54,150 nt of DNA. Origin: an uncultured Bacteriovoracaceae bacterium. GTDB lineage: Bacteria > Bdellovibrionota > Bacteriovoracia > Bacteriovoracales > Bacteriovoracaceae. Below the pieces are notes generated by a model. The model searched no databases. It saw nothing but the letters and a program-made list of their open reading frames with translations, and was not told where the DNA came from. A program made the position numbers and the translations under genes. Positions 17,462-25,339 of the stretch are shown here, piece by piece; position 1 is the stretch's first letter, and each line of letters begins with the position of its first letter. The stretch spans positions 1 through 54,150 of the forward strand of contig CALIJZ010000018.1 in the NCBI GenBank assembly GCA_938017795.1, given 5' to 3'.

Positions 17462-19178
17462 TTTCTACCTCTCTTAAATCCAAGCTCCAAGTGTTAGTAA
17501 AATCATTTTTATTAATTAGTCCTGGCATCATAGGAAATAAAACCATTTTTATAAGTGGAACAAAGTTAGCAACTTGTTCTACTTTCGCTCCATTGTCATT
17601 AAAATAATCCAGGAAATCATTAATGAGATCTAGACTCTGCTGAGCATATTGATTTAAAGAAAACTCCTTACCAAGACTATTTTCAATTCTGATAATATGA
17701 TTAACCGTTTTTTGATAAAAACGCTGAAAGTCTTTTGATCTTAAATCAACTCTTTCAATTTTTCTCTCACCAATAGATTGTATTGTTTCTAATTTATAAC
17801 GAATATCTTTATAGAATTTATTAAAATCATCTAAATCAAAATTACCAATACTCCTCTCGGATCGAGTTAAGGCCAGATAGAATCTCAAATAATTCAACTT
17901 TTTTTTATCGAAATCACTAACCCATAATGCATGTCCTCTAGAAGTTGAAAATTTCTCTTCCTGTAGGTAATAAAAGTCATTTATAATAACTTTGCTCGGT
18001 AATTTATCATCCTCTTTGAGTGCAAAGAAAATTGCAGGTATTAATATTAAATAATAAAAAGCATTATCAATCCCAAAGCAATAAACAAGCTCATCAGTAT
18101 CTTTATTAAACTTTTCTCTTTGTAATAAGATACCAAAAGCCATCTCACACCATACATGTATATTATCTACTCCGATATTGCCCGGAGTACTAAGAAGAAA
18201 TGGCTCTAAATTCTCTCTCCATATTTGAACTCTTTTATACACCTCACCATTTAAGTTTAAACCGTCATGATACTCTTTTAGCTCATCTCTAAATTCTTGT
18301 AGATTTAATACTGAAGTTGTAAATTTTTTAACATTCATATCAGTGAAGTTTTTTGCTGGTCCTACATAACCACAAACCTCGCAGCATTGCCCTATTGTTT
18401 TACTTTCACATTGTGGACACTCACCTTCTAGGTAAGCTTCAAACTTATAATGATTATCAAAGGGTAATTGTGTAACAACTTGACTAACTTCTTTAGAATT
18501 AATTAATAATTCAAATTTTCCTTTCACATATTTTTGATAAGTAATATCTCTTGAGGGATAGGTGAAATCATCTAGTTCAATAGCAGCTTGATCTAAGTCA
18601 TTCTTAATTAAAGTTCTAAAATCCTCTATTAAGGTTTTGAAAGGTTTTTCTAAACTTTGTGCCAATCTATAAGTATAACTTTGATGATCATCTGTTCCTG
18701 TATAGTGAGCTACATTTTCACCGCGTAACAGTTTATATCTTTTCAAAATATCAGCTGAAAGATAGGGGCCTGATAAATGTCCTAAATGAAGACGACCATT
18801 AGGAGTTGGAGGAGCTGATAGAATTAAAGTGTTTAACTTATTATTTTCTTCATTAACTCGTGAATAAACCGAGAAAAACTCTAGAACCTCGACTCCATCA
18901 TTTATAATTATATGTTCTTCAAATGGATGAATAATCAGTTGATCATTCTCCTTTAGAGAAATCTCTATTCCATCAATTATTGCTATCGCTTTTCCAGTTT
19001 TGATGAGAAAAATTTCTGTCTCATAATGTGTATGTAATAGTGTTGAGCCACCAACTTGAACTCTACAATAGCTTGGATAAAACGACGCACCATGAGAATT
19101 AAGTGGATCTGATTCACCAAAGCAGTCTATCCCGTAATTATTTTTCAAATCTTGCTCTTTATATTTTAGTAATTTCAA
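17451..19178 (-). CDS. Cupin-MetRS fusion, putative hydrazine synthetase (Spb40/Tri28-like)
   Basis: A 575-residue two-domain protein. Residues 1-105 form a cupin: the metal motif G43-x5-H49-x-H51-x3-E55-x6-G62 fits exactly, with H89 and N93 in motif 2. Residues about 115-575 resemble class I methionyl-tRNA synthetase: HLGH at 131-134, GTDDH at 161-165, a zinc-knuckle-like set (C254, C257, C265/C266, C269) and KFSTS at 409-413. It is not the housekeeping MetRS, given the fused cupin and the operon. The architecture matches synthetases that activate an amino acid and join it to N-hydroxylysine through an N-N bond. Start is TTG with GGAGGT six nt upstream. First gene of a six-gene overlapping operon, divergent from lysR. 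Confidence 0.85.
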   Translation of the reverse strand: MKLLKYKEQDLKNNYGIDCFGESDPLNSHGASFYPSYCRVQVGGSTLLHTHYETEIFLIKTGKAIAIIDGIEISLKENDQLIIHPFEEHIIINDGVEVLEFFSVYSRVNEENNKLNTLILSAPPTPNGRLHLGHLSGPYLSADILKRYKLLRGENVAHYTGTDDHQSYTYRLAQSLEKPFKTLIEDFRTLIKNDLDQAAIELDDFTYPSRDITYQKYVKGKFELLINSKEVSQVVTQLPFDNHYKFEAYLEGECPQCESKTIGQCCEVCGYVGPAKNFTDMNVKKFTTSVLNLQEFRDELKEYHDGLNLNGEVYKRVQIWRENLEPFLLSTPGNIGVDNIHVWCEMAFGILLQREKFNKDTDELVYCFGIDNAFYYLILIPAIFFALKEDDKLPSKVIINDFYYLQEEKFSTSRGHALWVSDFDKKKLNYLRFYLALTRSERSIGNFDLDDFNKFYKDIRYKLETIQSIGERKIERVDLRSKDFQRFYQKTVNHIIRIENSLGKEFSLNQYAQQSLDLINDFLDYFNDNGAKVEQVANFVPLIKMVLFPMMPGLINKNDFTNTWSLDLREVENEQ

Positions 19179-19213
19179 GTTCTTACCTCCATTAGTTCAA
19201 ATGATTCAACCAA

Positions 19214-19242
19214 TTTATGGATAACTTACTTCTTGAGCTCAA
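19214..19242 (-). promoter_or_regulatory. Predicted promoter of the hydrazine-type operon
   Basis: On the minus strand TTGAGC (19242-19237) is followed after 17 bp by CATAAA (19219-19214). The -35 is contributed by the palindrome that also serves the divergent lysR promoter. The -10 is a weak match to consensus, as expected for an activator-dependent promoter. The leader to the TTG start (19178) is about 30 nt and includes GGAGGT. Confidence 0.45.
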
Positions 19243-19243
19243 G
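19232..19243. promoter_or_regulatory. Palindromic candidate LysR operator
   Basis: CTTGAGCTCAAG is a perfect 12-bp palindrome lying between the two divergent -10 boxes and overlapping both predicted -35 hexamers. It sits in the 115-bp gap between lysR and the cupin-MetRS gene. A dimeric or tetrameric LysR protein bound here could repress its own gene and control the operon. Confidence 0.5.
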
Positions 19244-19261
19244 TGCGTAAAATGATATAAA
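19233..19261 (+). promoter_or_regulatory. Predicted promoter of the lysR gene
   Basis: TTGAGC (19233-19238), a 17-bp spacer and TATAAA (19256-19261), with an extended TGA just before the -10. The predicted transcript start near 19268 leaves a leader of about 26 nt containing AAGAGA before the ATG at 19294. The palindrome 19232-19243 overlaps the -35. Confidence 0.55.
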
Positions 19262-19293
19262 ATCAGTAAAATTGATGAAAAAAAGAGAACGAT

Positions 19294-20190
19294 ATGAAGA
19301 TTGATCAACTCAATTACTTTTTAGAAACAGCAAAACATGAACATATTGGAAAGGCATCAAAGATTTTAGGAATTTCTCCAAGTGCTATTAGCCATAGTAT
19401 TTCTTCACTAGAAGTAGAAATTGGTCGATCACTTTTTGAAAAAAAAGGAAAAAATATCTTTCTAACTTCTCATGGTAAATATTTTGCTGAAAACATTGGA
19501 GAAATATTAGGAAAATTAAATACTTTAAAAGATGAAGTCACTGCAGATAATATTGATCATCAAGGTCATTACAAAATCGTAGCAACGCATGTTCTATCTG
19601 ATCTTTTAGTTACGCCACACTTGAGTAAAATTTTATCAAAATATCCGAAAGTAAGTGCTGAGGTGTATTCGCTGAGATCTGCTAATGTAATCAAAGAACT
19701 TATCAATGGTCATAACGACCTTGGGTTTTGTTTTTGTCCACAGGATAATATTAAAATTGAATCAGAGGTTTTACTTCGTGGGAAAATGCATCTCTTTGTA
19801 AAGAAAGGTCACCCACTACTTAAAATGTCTAGAAAAGAACAATTAAAGAACCTTAAAGAATATTCTTTCACTCTACCAAAGTCTTTCCAAGGAATTGAAA
19901 ATTGTGAAAAGCATCCGGCTTTAGCTGAGTTTGATATTCAAAGTTCTCCTCAACTTCTGCATGATAATGTATCTGTTTGCATTCAAGCTTTAAAAAATAG
20001 CGAAATGTTTTCTTTATTCCCTGATTATTATCAAAATTTTTACCCTGAGGAGATTGTTCCTATTCTTGAAAAGGAATGTGGTCCTACTTATAATATTTCT
20101 GCAATATGGCCATCAAATCGCATTCTTACAAAATTTTTGAAGCAATTAATTCAAGATATCAAAAAGCATTTATCGAGAAAAGTTCATTGA
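19294..20190 (+). CDS. LysR-family transcriptional regulator, divergent from the hydrazine-type operon
   Basis: A 298-residue protein with the LysR winged helix at residues 1-60 (YFLETAKHEHIGKASKILGI, then SPSAISHSISSLEVEIG, then LFEKKGKNIFLTSHG). A periplasmic-binding-protein-like effector domain (about 90-295) follows. LysR proteins usually sense a small molecule related to the pathway they control and are often transcribed divergently from their target, as here. The likely target is the six-gene operon starting at 19178. The effector is unknown; a pathway intermediate is a reasonable guess. Confidence 0.88.
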   Translation: MKIDQLNYFLETAKHEHIGKASKILGISPSAISHSISSLEVEIGRSLFEKKGKNIFLTSHGKYFAENIGEILGKLNTLKDEVTADNIDHQGHYKIVATHVLSDLLVTPHLSKILSKYPKVSAEVYSLRSANVIKELINGHNDLGFCFCPQDNIKIESEVLLRGKMHLFVKKGHPLLKMSRKEQLKNLKEYSFTLPKSFQGIENCEKHPALAEFDIQSSPQLLHDNVSVCIQALKNSEMFSLFPDYYQNFYPEEIVPILEKECGPTYNISAIWPSNRILTKFLKQLIQDIKKHLSRKVH

Positions 20191-20240
20191 GACAATCTAC
20201 TTATTTTACTCGACCCTACTATAAATTGCATAATTCAAAT

Positions 20241-21506
20241 TCAAAAAACAAACAATTCATTCCAGCTCGTCGTATATCTAGCTGACTTAAACTCCCTATT
20301 CATCCTCCAGGCCTTATCATCAATTCCACAGGCCAATGACTTAATCGTTCCATCACCTTCTCTATAGTTAATTAAATCTAGAGTGTTCATAAGCTTTTCT
20401 TCTATCGCTGAATCTCCTCGCTCTAGTAGATCGATTTGATAAGTTTGTTGATCCATAAAACTTGATACTCTTACTCCTGCCTTTTTATACTCATAGCCTT
20501 CTTGGTAATGCTTATCAATGAGTTCATGAGCAATTTCTATTAAATACAGAGTATTAGAAGTTGGATTAACAAGTAACTTCTCTCCTAACATATAATATTG
20601 AGCAATATTCTTAAAAGAATTAGTACGAGCAAAAACAGATAACTTCAAGCATTTAGAATCTTGCTGCCTCAACTTGGCAGCAGCATTTGTTACATAATTA
20701 GCGATAGCAGTTTTAAGATGAGTCTTACTAAAGACTGAGTCTCCGAAAGTTCTAGAACACATAATTTCTTTTTTCTTCACAAAAGGCTCATTGAAAACAA
20801 AACATTGTATGCCTTCAAGTTCAAGTTTCATCCGAAGTCCCAAGATTGAAAAATTCTTTCTAATTAATGAATCATTTTTATATTCTTTTAAGTCGATTCC
20901 TCTCTTAATTCCTAGAGCTCGCATCTTTTGCGCATTTTTGATCCCAACTCCCCATAGATCTTCAATAGGAGTTCTCCTTAAAGCTTCATTAATATATATT
21001 TCATTATCCAGCACAACTACCCCTTGTGCTTTTTTTGATTTCTTGGCAAGTCGATTGGCAACCTTTGCTAAAACTTTAGTAGGTGCAATTCCAACACTCA
21101 CAGGTATTCCAATATGCTTGAGAATAATTTCTTTAATTTTCCGACCGAAAGATTCTGGATCTTTTATTCCAGATAAATTAATGAAAGCTTCATCAACTGA
21201 ATAAACCTCAACTTCAGGACAATACTTCTTTAAAGTCGCCATGACTCTATCTGAAATATTTGTATAGAGTGAAAAGTTAGTAGAAAAAACACTCACTTTT
21301 TTATCAGTACAAAGTTTTTTTATTTTAAAGTATGGCTCCCCCATTTTAATACCAAGAGCTTTGGCTTCATTAGTTCTAGCAATAGCACATCCATCATTAT
21401 TAGAAAGAACGACAACAGGCCTATCTTTTAAATCAGGACGAAATATTCTCTCACATGAACAATAAAAAGAATTACAATCAACAAGACCGATTAAGTTTTC
21501 AAACAA
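20241..21506 (-). CDS. umuC: DNA polymerase V catalytic subunit UmuC (Y-family)
   Basis: The 421-residue protein begins with the Y-family palm signature GLVDCNSFYCSCERIF, then SNNDGCAIARTNEAK in the finger region and the catalytic SVDEAF near residue 100. It has the length of UmuC (422 in E. coli). It performs error-prone translesion synthesis after DNA damage, activated by processed UmuD and RecA. Its start overlaps umuD by 8 nt, so the pair is co-transcribed and translationally coupled. Confidence 0.95.
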   Translation of the reverse strand: MFENLIGLVDCNSFYCSCERIFRPDLKDRPVVVLSNNDGCAIARTNEAKALGIKMGEPYFKIKKLCTDKKVSVFSTNFSLYTNISDRVMATLKKYCPEVEVYSVDEAFINLSGIKDPESFGRKIKEIILKHIGIPVSVGIAPTKVLAKVANRLAKKSKKAQGVVVLDNEIYINEALRRTPIEDLWGVGIKNAQKMRALGIKRGIDLKEYKNDSLIRKNFSILGLRMKLELEGIQCFVFNEPFVKKKEIMCSRTFGDSVFSKTHLKTAIANYVTNAAAKLRQQDSKCLKLSVFARTNSFKNIAQYYMLGEKLLVNPTSNTLYLIEIAHELIDKHYQEGYEYKKAGVRVSSFMDQQTYQIDLLERGDSAIEEKLMNTLDLINYREGDGTIKSLACGIDDKAWRMNREFKSARYTTSWNELFVF

Positions 21507-21924
21507 AATCTCTGACCAATCCTATGATAACACCAAAGACTTCTAGCTCATCATCTTCAGTGACAATGATATCAATATATTTAGAATTAAATGAATGCAG
21601 TATTTTCTTGTTAGACTTTATATGTATTTGCTTACAAAGAGGATTACCGTTAAAAAATACCGCCAGAATAGATTGATCTAGAACTGGCAAGGATCGATCT
21701 ACGACTAAAATATCATCGTTTTTAATATCTGGAAGCATAGAATCACCGCTGGCCCTTACAAAGAAAGTAGACTCTTTATTACTCATGAACTTTTCATCTA
21801 GCGATAAATAACTATCAACATAGTCATCACTGATACCAAAGAGACCACAAGCAAGTTCTCCGGAATACAAAGGTAGCCAGTTCTTTTTAATCTCACTTCT
21901 AGTAGGTTTAGGTATGATTTCCAT
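21499..21924 (-). CDS. umuD: UmuD-type self-cleaving S24 peptidase
   Basis: A 141-residue protein matching UmuD in length and layout. The self-cleavage site is Cys26-Gly27 (ELACGLFG), the nucleophile is Ser62 in GDSM, and the general base is Lys98 in NPLCKQI. The C-terminal DELEVFGVIIGLV resembles UmuD's. There is no HTH, which separates it from LexA. RecA-stimulated cleavage would yield UmuD', the partner of UmuC. No ribosome binding site precedes the ATG, and the predicted -10 lies 9 nt upstream, so the mRNA may be nearly leaderless. A palindrome in the promoter suggests SOS-type repression. Confidence 0.93.
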   Translation of the reverse strand: MEIIPKPTRSEIKKNWLPLYSGELACGLFGISDDYVDSYLSLDEKFMSNKESTFFVRASGDSMLPDIKNDDILVVDRSLPVLDQSILAVFFNGNPLCKQIHIKSNKKILHSFNSKYIDIIVTEDDELEVFGVIIGLVRDFV

Positions 21925-21933
21925 AGACTTGAC

Positions 21934-21961
21934 AGTATACGGAAAGTTTACGTAAACTCAA
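21934..21961 (-). promoter_or_regulatory. umuDC promoter with internal palindromic operator
   Basis: On the minus strand TTGAGT (21961-21956), a 16-bp spacer and TATACT (21939-21934). The spacer and part of the -35 contain AGTTTACGTAAACT (21945-21958), a perfect 14-bp palindrome well placed for a LexA-type repressor. The half-sites TTAC/GTAA recall the Bdellovibrio LexA box (TTAC-N3-GTAA as I remember it) but without the 3-nt spacing, so the cognate repressor is uncertain. Confidence 0.6.
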
Positions 21962-22071
21962 GGAGCGGAAATAATTTCTTAAATTAAAAGCTCTCTTACT
22001 TGATAAGTTATAGCTTTTCTTTAGATTTCTTATAAAAATAATTTCAAGAAACAGAACAAAAAAGGACTCCA

Positions 22072-22779
22072 ATGATCGAACTCTATGTCTTTCAAAAACC
22101 AAACAACCCATTACTATTAAACCTCAGCTCATTTTGTGCAAAATCAGAAGCATTTCTAAAGTTCGCAAAGATAGAGCATAAAATAGTTGAGTATAGTGGA
22201 GACCCAGGGAAATTTTCAAAGTCAAAGCTGCCTATCATAAAAGATAATGAGCAAACTATAGAAGACTCAAGTTTTATAGAAGAATACCTAATTGAAAAAT
22301 ATAAACTAAATTTGAATGATCATCTCTCAGAGTCTGATAAAGCAATTGGGTTTTCATTTTCAAAGCTAATGGAAGAATATCTCTATTGGTCAATTTTATC
22401 TGAAAGATGGTTTGTGGATGAAAATTGGTTTAAATTGAGAGAATTATTTTTTGGAACAGCTCCCAAGTTAATTCGTCCATTGATTTCCAACATGGTGAAG
22501 AAGAATATTAAAAAGTCAGCTCGTGGCCATGGGATGGGTAGACATTCACAAGAGGAAATACATAAATTAGGAAAGAAATGTATTAAGTCAGTATCTGATT
22601 TTCTCGCTAATAAGAAATTTCTATTAGGTGAGCAAATTTCAACTTACGATATTTCATGTTATGCAGTAATATCAAATGTCTTACATTGTGAATTAAATCC
22701 TAAGTTACAAAGATATGCTCAAGAAAATCATTCAAACTTGAATCAATATATTACAAGAGTCTCTAAAACATGGATGTAA
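22072..22779 (+). CDS. Glutathione S-transferase-like protein (Fax/metaxin type)
   Basis: A 235-residue protein with a thioredoxin-like N-terminal domain (IELYVFQKPNN, then SSFCAKSEAFLKFAKI, then a LPIIKDNEQTIEDSSFIEEYL region equivalent to the GST G-site) and an all-helical C-terminal domain ending with GEQISTYDISCYA. The spacing and the S-K-L-P-I motif resemble the failed-axon-connections/metaxin branch of the GST superfamily. Cytosolic; the substrate is unknown. AAAAGGA lies upstream of the ATG. The gene is divergent from umuDC and convergent with the dehydrogenase. Confidence 0.75.
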   Translation: MIELYVFQKPNNPLLLNLSSFCAKSEAFLKFAKIEHKIVEYSGDPGKFSKSKLPIIKDNEQTIEDSSFIEEYLIEKYKLNLNDHLSESDKAIGFSFSKLMEEYLYWSILSERWFVDENWFKLRELFFGTAPKLIRPLISNMVKKNIKKSARGHGMGRHSQEEIHKLGKKCIKSVSDFLANKKFLLGEQISTYDISCYAVISNVLHCELNPKLQRYAQENHSNLNQYITRVSKTWM

Positions 22780-22807
22780 ATTAAAAGTGTGCTCTTGTCT
22801 GTGAATT

Positions 22808-23797
22808 TTACATTTTTATTAAAACAGACCCAACCTTCTGAGCACTTTCAACATATTGGGAAGCTTCCATAATCTCTTCAAAAGAGTAGGTCCTATCAAT
22901 ATGAGGAGTATAAAGACCATTTTTAAGAAGCTCAGCAAACTCAATCATTAGTTCTCCATCTATTTTGGGAATATCAAAGACAACTTTCTGCCTTCCATAA
23001 AACTTACTTCTTAGAATATAAAAAATATTTTCGTAAAACGGACCAAGTTCACTTGAATAATAGAGTCCATCAGGTTTTAAGACTTTTTTTACTTTAGAAA
23101 ATCTAGACTTTCCAACAGCATCTATGACAACATGAAACTTACGATCCAAGTTAGTAAAGTCTACTTTGGTATAATCTATAACTTCTTGGGCCCCCCAACT
23201 TTTAACTAAATCAAAATGTTCAGCTCGAGCAGTTGCAGTAATAACTGCTCCTAGGTTTTTAGATAATTGTACAGCTGCTGAACCTATTGCTCCAGTGGCA
23301 CCATTGATTAAGATGGAAGTTCCTTTGCCAACCTTCAAGGATCGCAACCCATTTGATGCGTATGAGGCACCTTCACCTAAAGCTACACATTGTTCGTATG
23401 AAAAACCATTTGGAATAAGAGCAATTGGTCTATCCTGGCTTTTTGTGAAATATTCTGCATGAGTTTGATAATGATCACCATCAAACCCAAAAACCTTGTC
23501 ACCTACTTTAAATTTTGTAACATCGGGGCCAATCTCTTCAACAATTCCAGCAAACTCGCAGCCAGTGATGGCACACTTTGGCTTAAATAAACCAAAAATA
23601 ATTCTCGCAAACCAATAGGTTGCTCTTCGCATTTCTGTATCAGATCGATTAACGGTAGTTGCTTTAACTTTCACTAAGATCTCATCATTTTTAACAACAG
23701 GTTTAGGAACTAATTGAATACTTTGTGTCGAAGCAGGCCCATACGTTGGAGCTATAAAAGCACGCATTTTATTATTAACTTTCAATCCAACTCCCAT
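22808..23797 (-). CDS. Zinc-independent medium-chain dehydrogenase (quinone-oxidoreductase-like)
   Basis: A 329-residue MDR-superfamily protein. It has a GroES-like domain (TTVNRSDTEMRRA, ITGCEFAGIVEEIG, FKVGDKVFGF), a Rossmann segment INGATGAIGSAAVQL that binds NADPH, and a C-terminal YSFEEIMEASQYVESAQKVGSVLI. Catalytic and structural zinc cysteines are absent, so it fits the quinone oxidoreductase/enoyl reductase branch. The start is uncertain. The ATG at 23797 overlaps the carotenoid oxygenase gene by 23 nt; an internal TTG at 23785 preceded by GGAG or an ATG at 23767 could be the true start. Confidence 0.85.
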   Translation of the reverse strand: MGVGLKVNNKMRAFIAPTYGPASTQSIQLVPKPVVKNDEILVKVKATTVNRSDTEMRRATYWFARIIFGLFKPKCAITGCEFAGIVEEIGPDVTKFKVGDKVFGFDGDHYQTHAEYFTKSQDRPIALIPNGFSYEQCVALGEGASYASNGLRSLKVGKGTSILINGATGAIGSAAVQLSKNLGAVITATARAEHFDLVKSWGAQEVIDYTKVDFTNLDRKFHVVIDAVGKSRFSKVKKVLKPDGLYYSSELGPFYENIFYILRSKFYGRQKVVFDIPKIDGELMIEFAELLKNGLYTPHIDRTYSFEEIMEASQYVESAQKVGSVLIKM

Positions 23798-25190
23798 GAA
23801 ACGTTATTGGGATAGTTTGATCTAAATCAATCCTTGCAACAAAATCTAAATTCATAGAGTTCAATATAATATAAAAACTTTTATTTATATTACTATCAAA
23901 TACTAATGAAATAAGATATCCCTCATCTTCTTTACCTTGTTTTGTAAGTATTGGAACTGGCTCAGAGCTAATCTGACCTTTTGCAAATAGATATTTCATA
24001 ATCTCATTTTTATCACTAATTTTTATAATACTTGTTCTCAATATCCCATCGATATACTCTTCGCCTTGCATCCAGATAAAGGAGTATTTACTTCCTCCAA
24101 GGTGTTTAGAAATTCTTGGAAAATCACAAAATCCACTTCCACGCGAGCAAGTTTTAAAACTTTCATTATTAATATTTATTCTAGCTCGAAATAGTTGACC
24201 ATGTTCTAAACTATCTCTTTTACCCCAATTTAATTCAGTTCCATCTTTAAGGTTCTTAAAAACACTAAAATCATCGTGATGAATATAATCGACAACTATT
24301 TCATCTCCATCTTCAAATGCACCTGCAAAGTGAGTTGCAAGAAATGCATTGGTTTTAAACCTCTTTATTTTTTCAGGTTCATTAATTGGTACAACTATAA
24401 TTTCTGTTCCTCTCGCTTCGTCCCAATTCACCCAGTCAATGAAGTCTCCCCATGCCAACATCATTTTCACAATATTAAAAACTGCTGGAGCAATAAAGAA
24501 AATCAAAAAATTTTCTGTCACTATAAAGTCATGAATCATTACAGGCTTTTCTAACTCTGTAGATCCGAGATGGTGTATGTCATCATTATCTGGAAGACCA
24601 TAAAAATGAAGTTTGGTTACTTTTCCGTATTCTATACCAAAATTATATAATGACTTACGAGCGCAGTTATAATGTGGATGGGCCGAAAAAGTTCCTTTAA
24701 TAACTCCTTTAAAATCAGTAACAGTTTCCTTAGATAAGCTATTCTTGTTGATTTTAGTTGGTAAAGCACCTTCCATTAATGCATACAAATCATCTCTCCA
24801 GGGAACGACATGAGTATTAGCAGTATTTTTTCCTTTCCCTTTGAGACCATTTAAAAAACGAGACAACCACGGGGCCTTAGAGCCATATAAATTTCGCCCT
24901 AATTTTAACTCCTCTTCTAATTCAGAACTTTTAATAATTTTTGAAGCTGTATAAGCTTGAGAGTTTTCAAGTTTTAAAGCACTAAGAGCACCATCACCTT
25001 CAAAGATATGATTATATCGCTTCCCAAATTGCTCAAAAATACCGATTCCATTTCTAACAAGTATCCCATTTAAACAACTAGGAATCTCTCCGCTAACTTT
25101 TACTTGCTCAAAGTCTTGCTCTCTTTCAAGATTACTGAAAAATTTGATTGGAGAAGGAGGTAATTGGGAATTACTTGAACTTGATTTCAT
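23775..25190 (-). CDS. Carotenoid oxygenase (RPE65/apocarotenoid cleavage family)
   Basis: A 471-residue member of the iron(II) carotenoid cleavage dioxygenase family. The four His ligand contexts are recognisable in order: FSAHPHYN near residue 178, MIHDFIVTENF near 228, THFAGAFEDGDEIVVD near 295, and TFHGSW at the extreme C terminus. The N-terminal LVRNGIG...FEGDGALSAL is also typical. These enzymes split carotenoids or related alkenes with O2. The product (retinal or another apocarotenal) is not predictable. No ribosome binding site is visible. TATAAT sits 8 nt before the ATG, with no good -35. Confidence 0.88.
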   Translation of the reverse strand: MKSSSSNSQLPPSPIKFFSNLEREQDFEQVKVSGEIPSCLNGILVRNGIGIFEQFGKRYNHIFEGDGALSALKLENSQAYTASKIIKSSELEEELKLGRNLYGSKAPWLSRFLNGLKGKGKNTANTHVVPWRDDLYALMEGALPTKINKNSLSKETVTDFKGVIKGTFSAHPHYNCARKSLYNFGIEYGKVTKLHFYGLPDNDDIHHLGSTELEKPVMIHDFIVTENFLIFFIAPAVFNIVKMMLAWGDFIDWVNWDEARGTEIIVVPINEPEKIKRFKTNAFLATHFAGAFEDGDEIVVDYIHHDDFSVFKNLKDGTELNWGKRDSLEHGQLFRARININNESFKTCSRGSGFCDFPRISKHLGGSKYSFIWMQGEEYIDGILRTSIIKISDKNEIMKYLFAKGQISSEPVPILTKQGKEDEGYLISLVFDSNINKSFYIILNSMNLDFVARIDLDQTIPITFHGSWIES

Positions 25191-25339
25191 TAATAAATAT
25201 TATAATCAAGAATACTTATAAAACTAGATCTATTCCAATCCTTCTGAAAAGCTATAAATATTTTAAGTTGAATGAATTAGTTTTCAAAATATAAAAATGT
25301 TGCAACCAGTATAATCGATAGCAGATAATATTGACTTAA

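Noticed and set aside
17451..19178. Reading the MetRS-like gene as the cell's methionyl-tRNA synthetase
   Set aside because: A metal-binding cupin domain is fused at the N terminus, there is no C-terminal tRNA-binding extension, and the gene lies in an operon with an N-hydroxylase and oxidase.
20791..21204. Long antisense open frame opposite umuC
   Set aside because: It is a shadow of the clearly coding umuC frame, with no ribosome binding site or recognisable domain.
22779..22816. Bidirectional terminator between the GST-like and dehydrogenase genes
   Set aside because: TGTAAATT/AATTTTACA arms are imperfect, AT-only and separated by about 18 nt, so the hairpin would be weak.
23775..24554. 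Antisense frames within the carotenoid oxygenase gene
   Set aside because: The residue composition is unlike a real protein and the opposite strand holds a complete enzyme with all His ligands.
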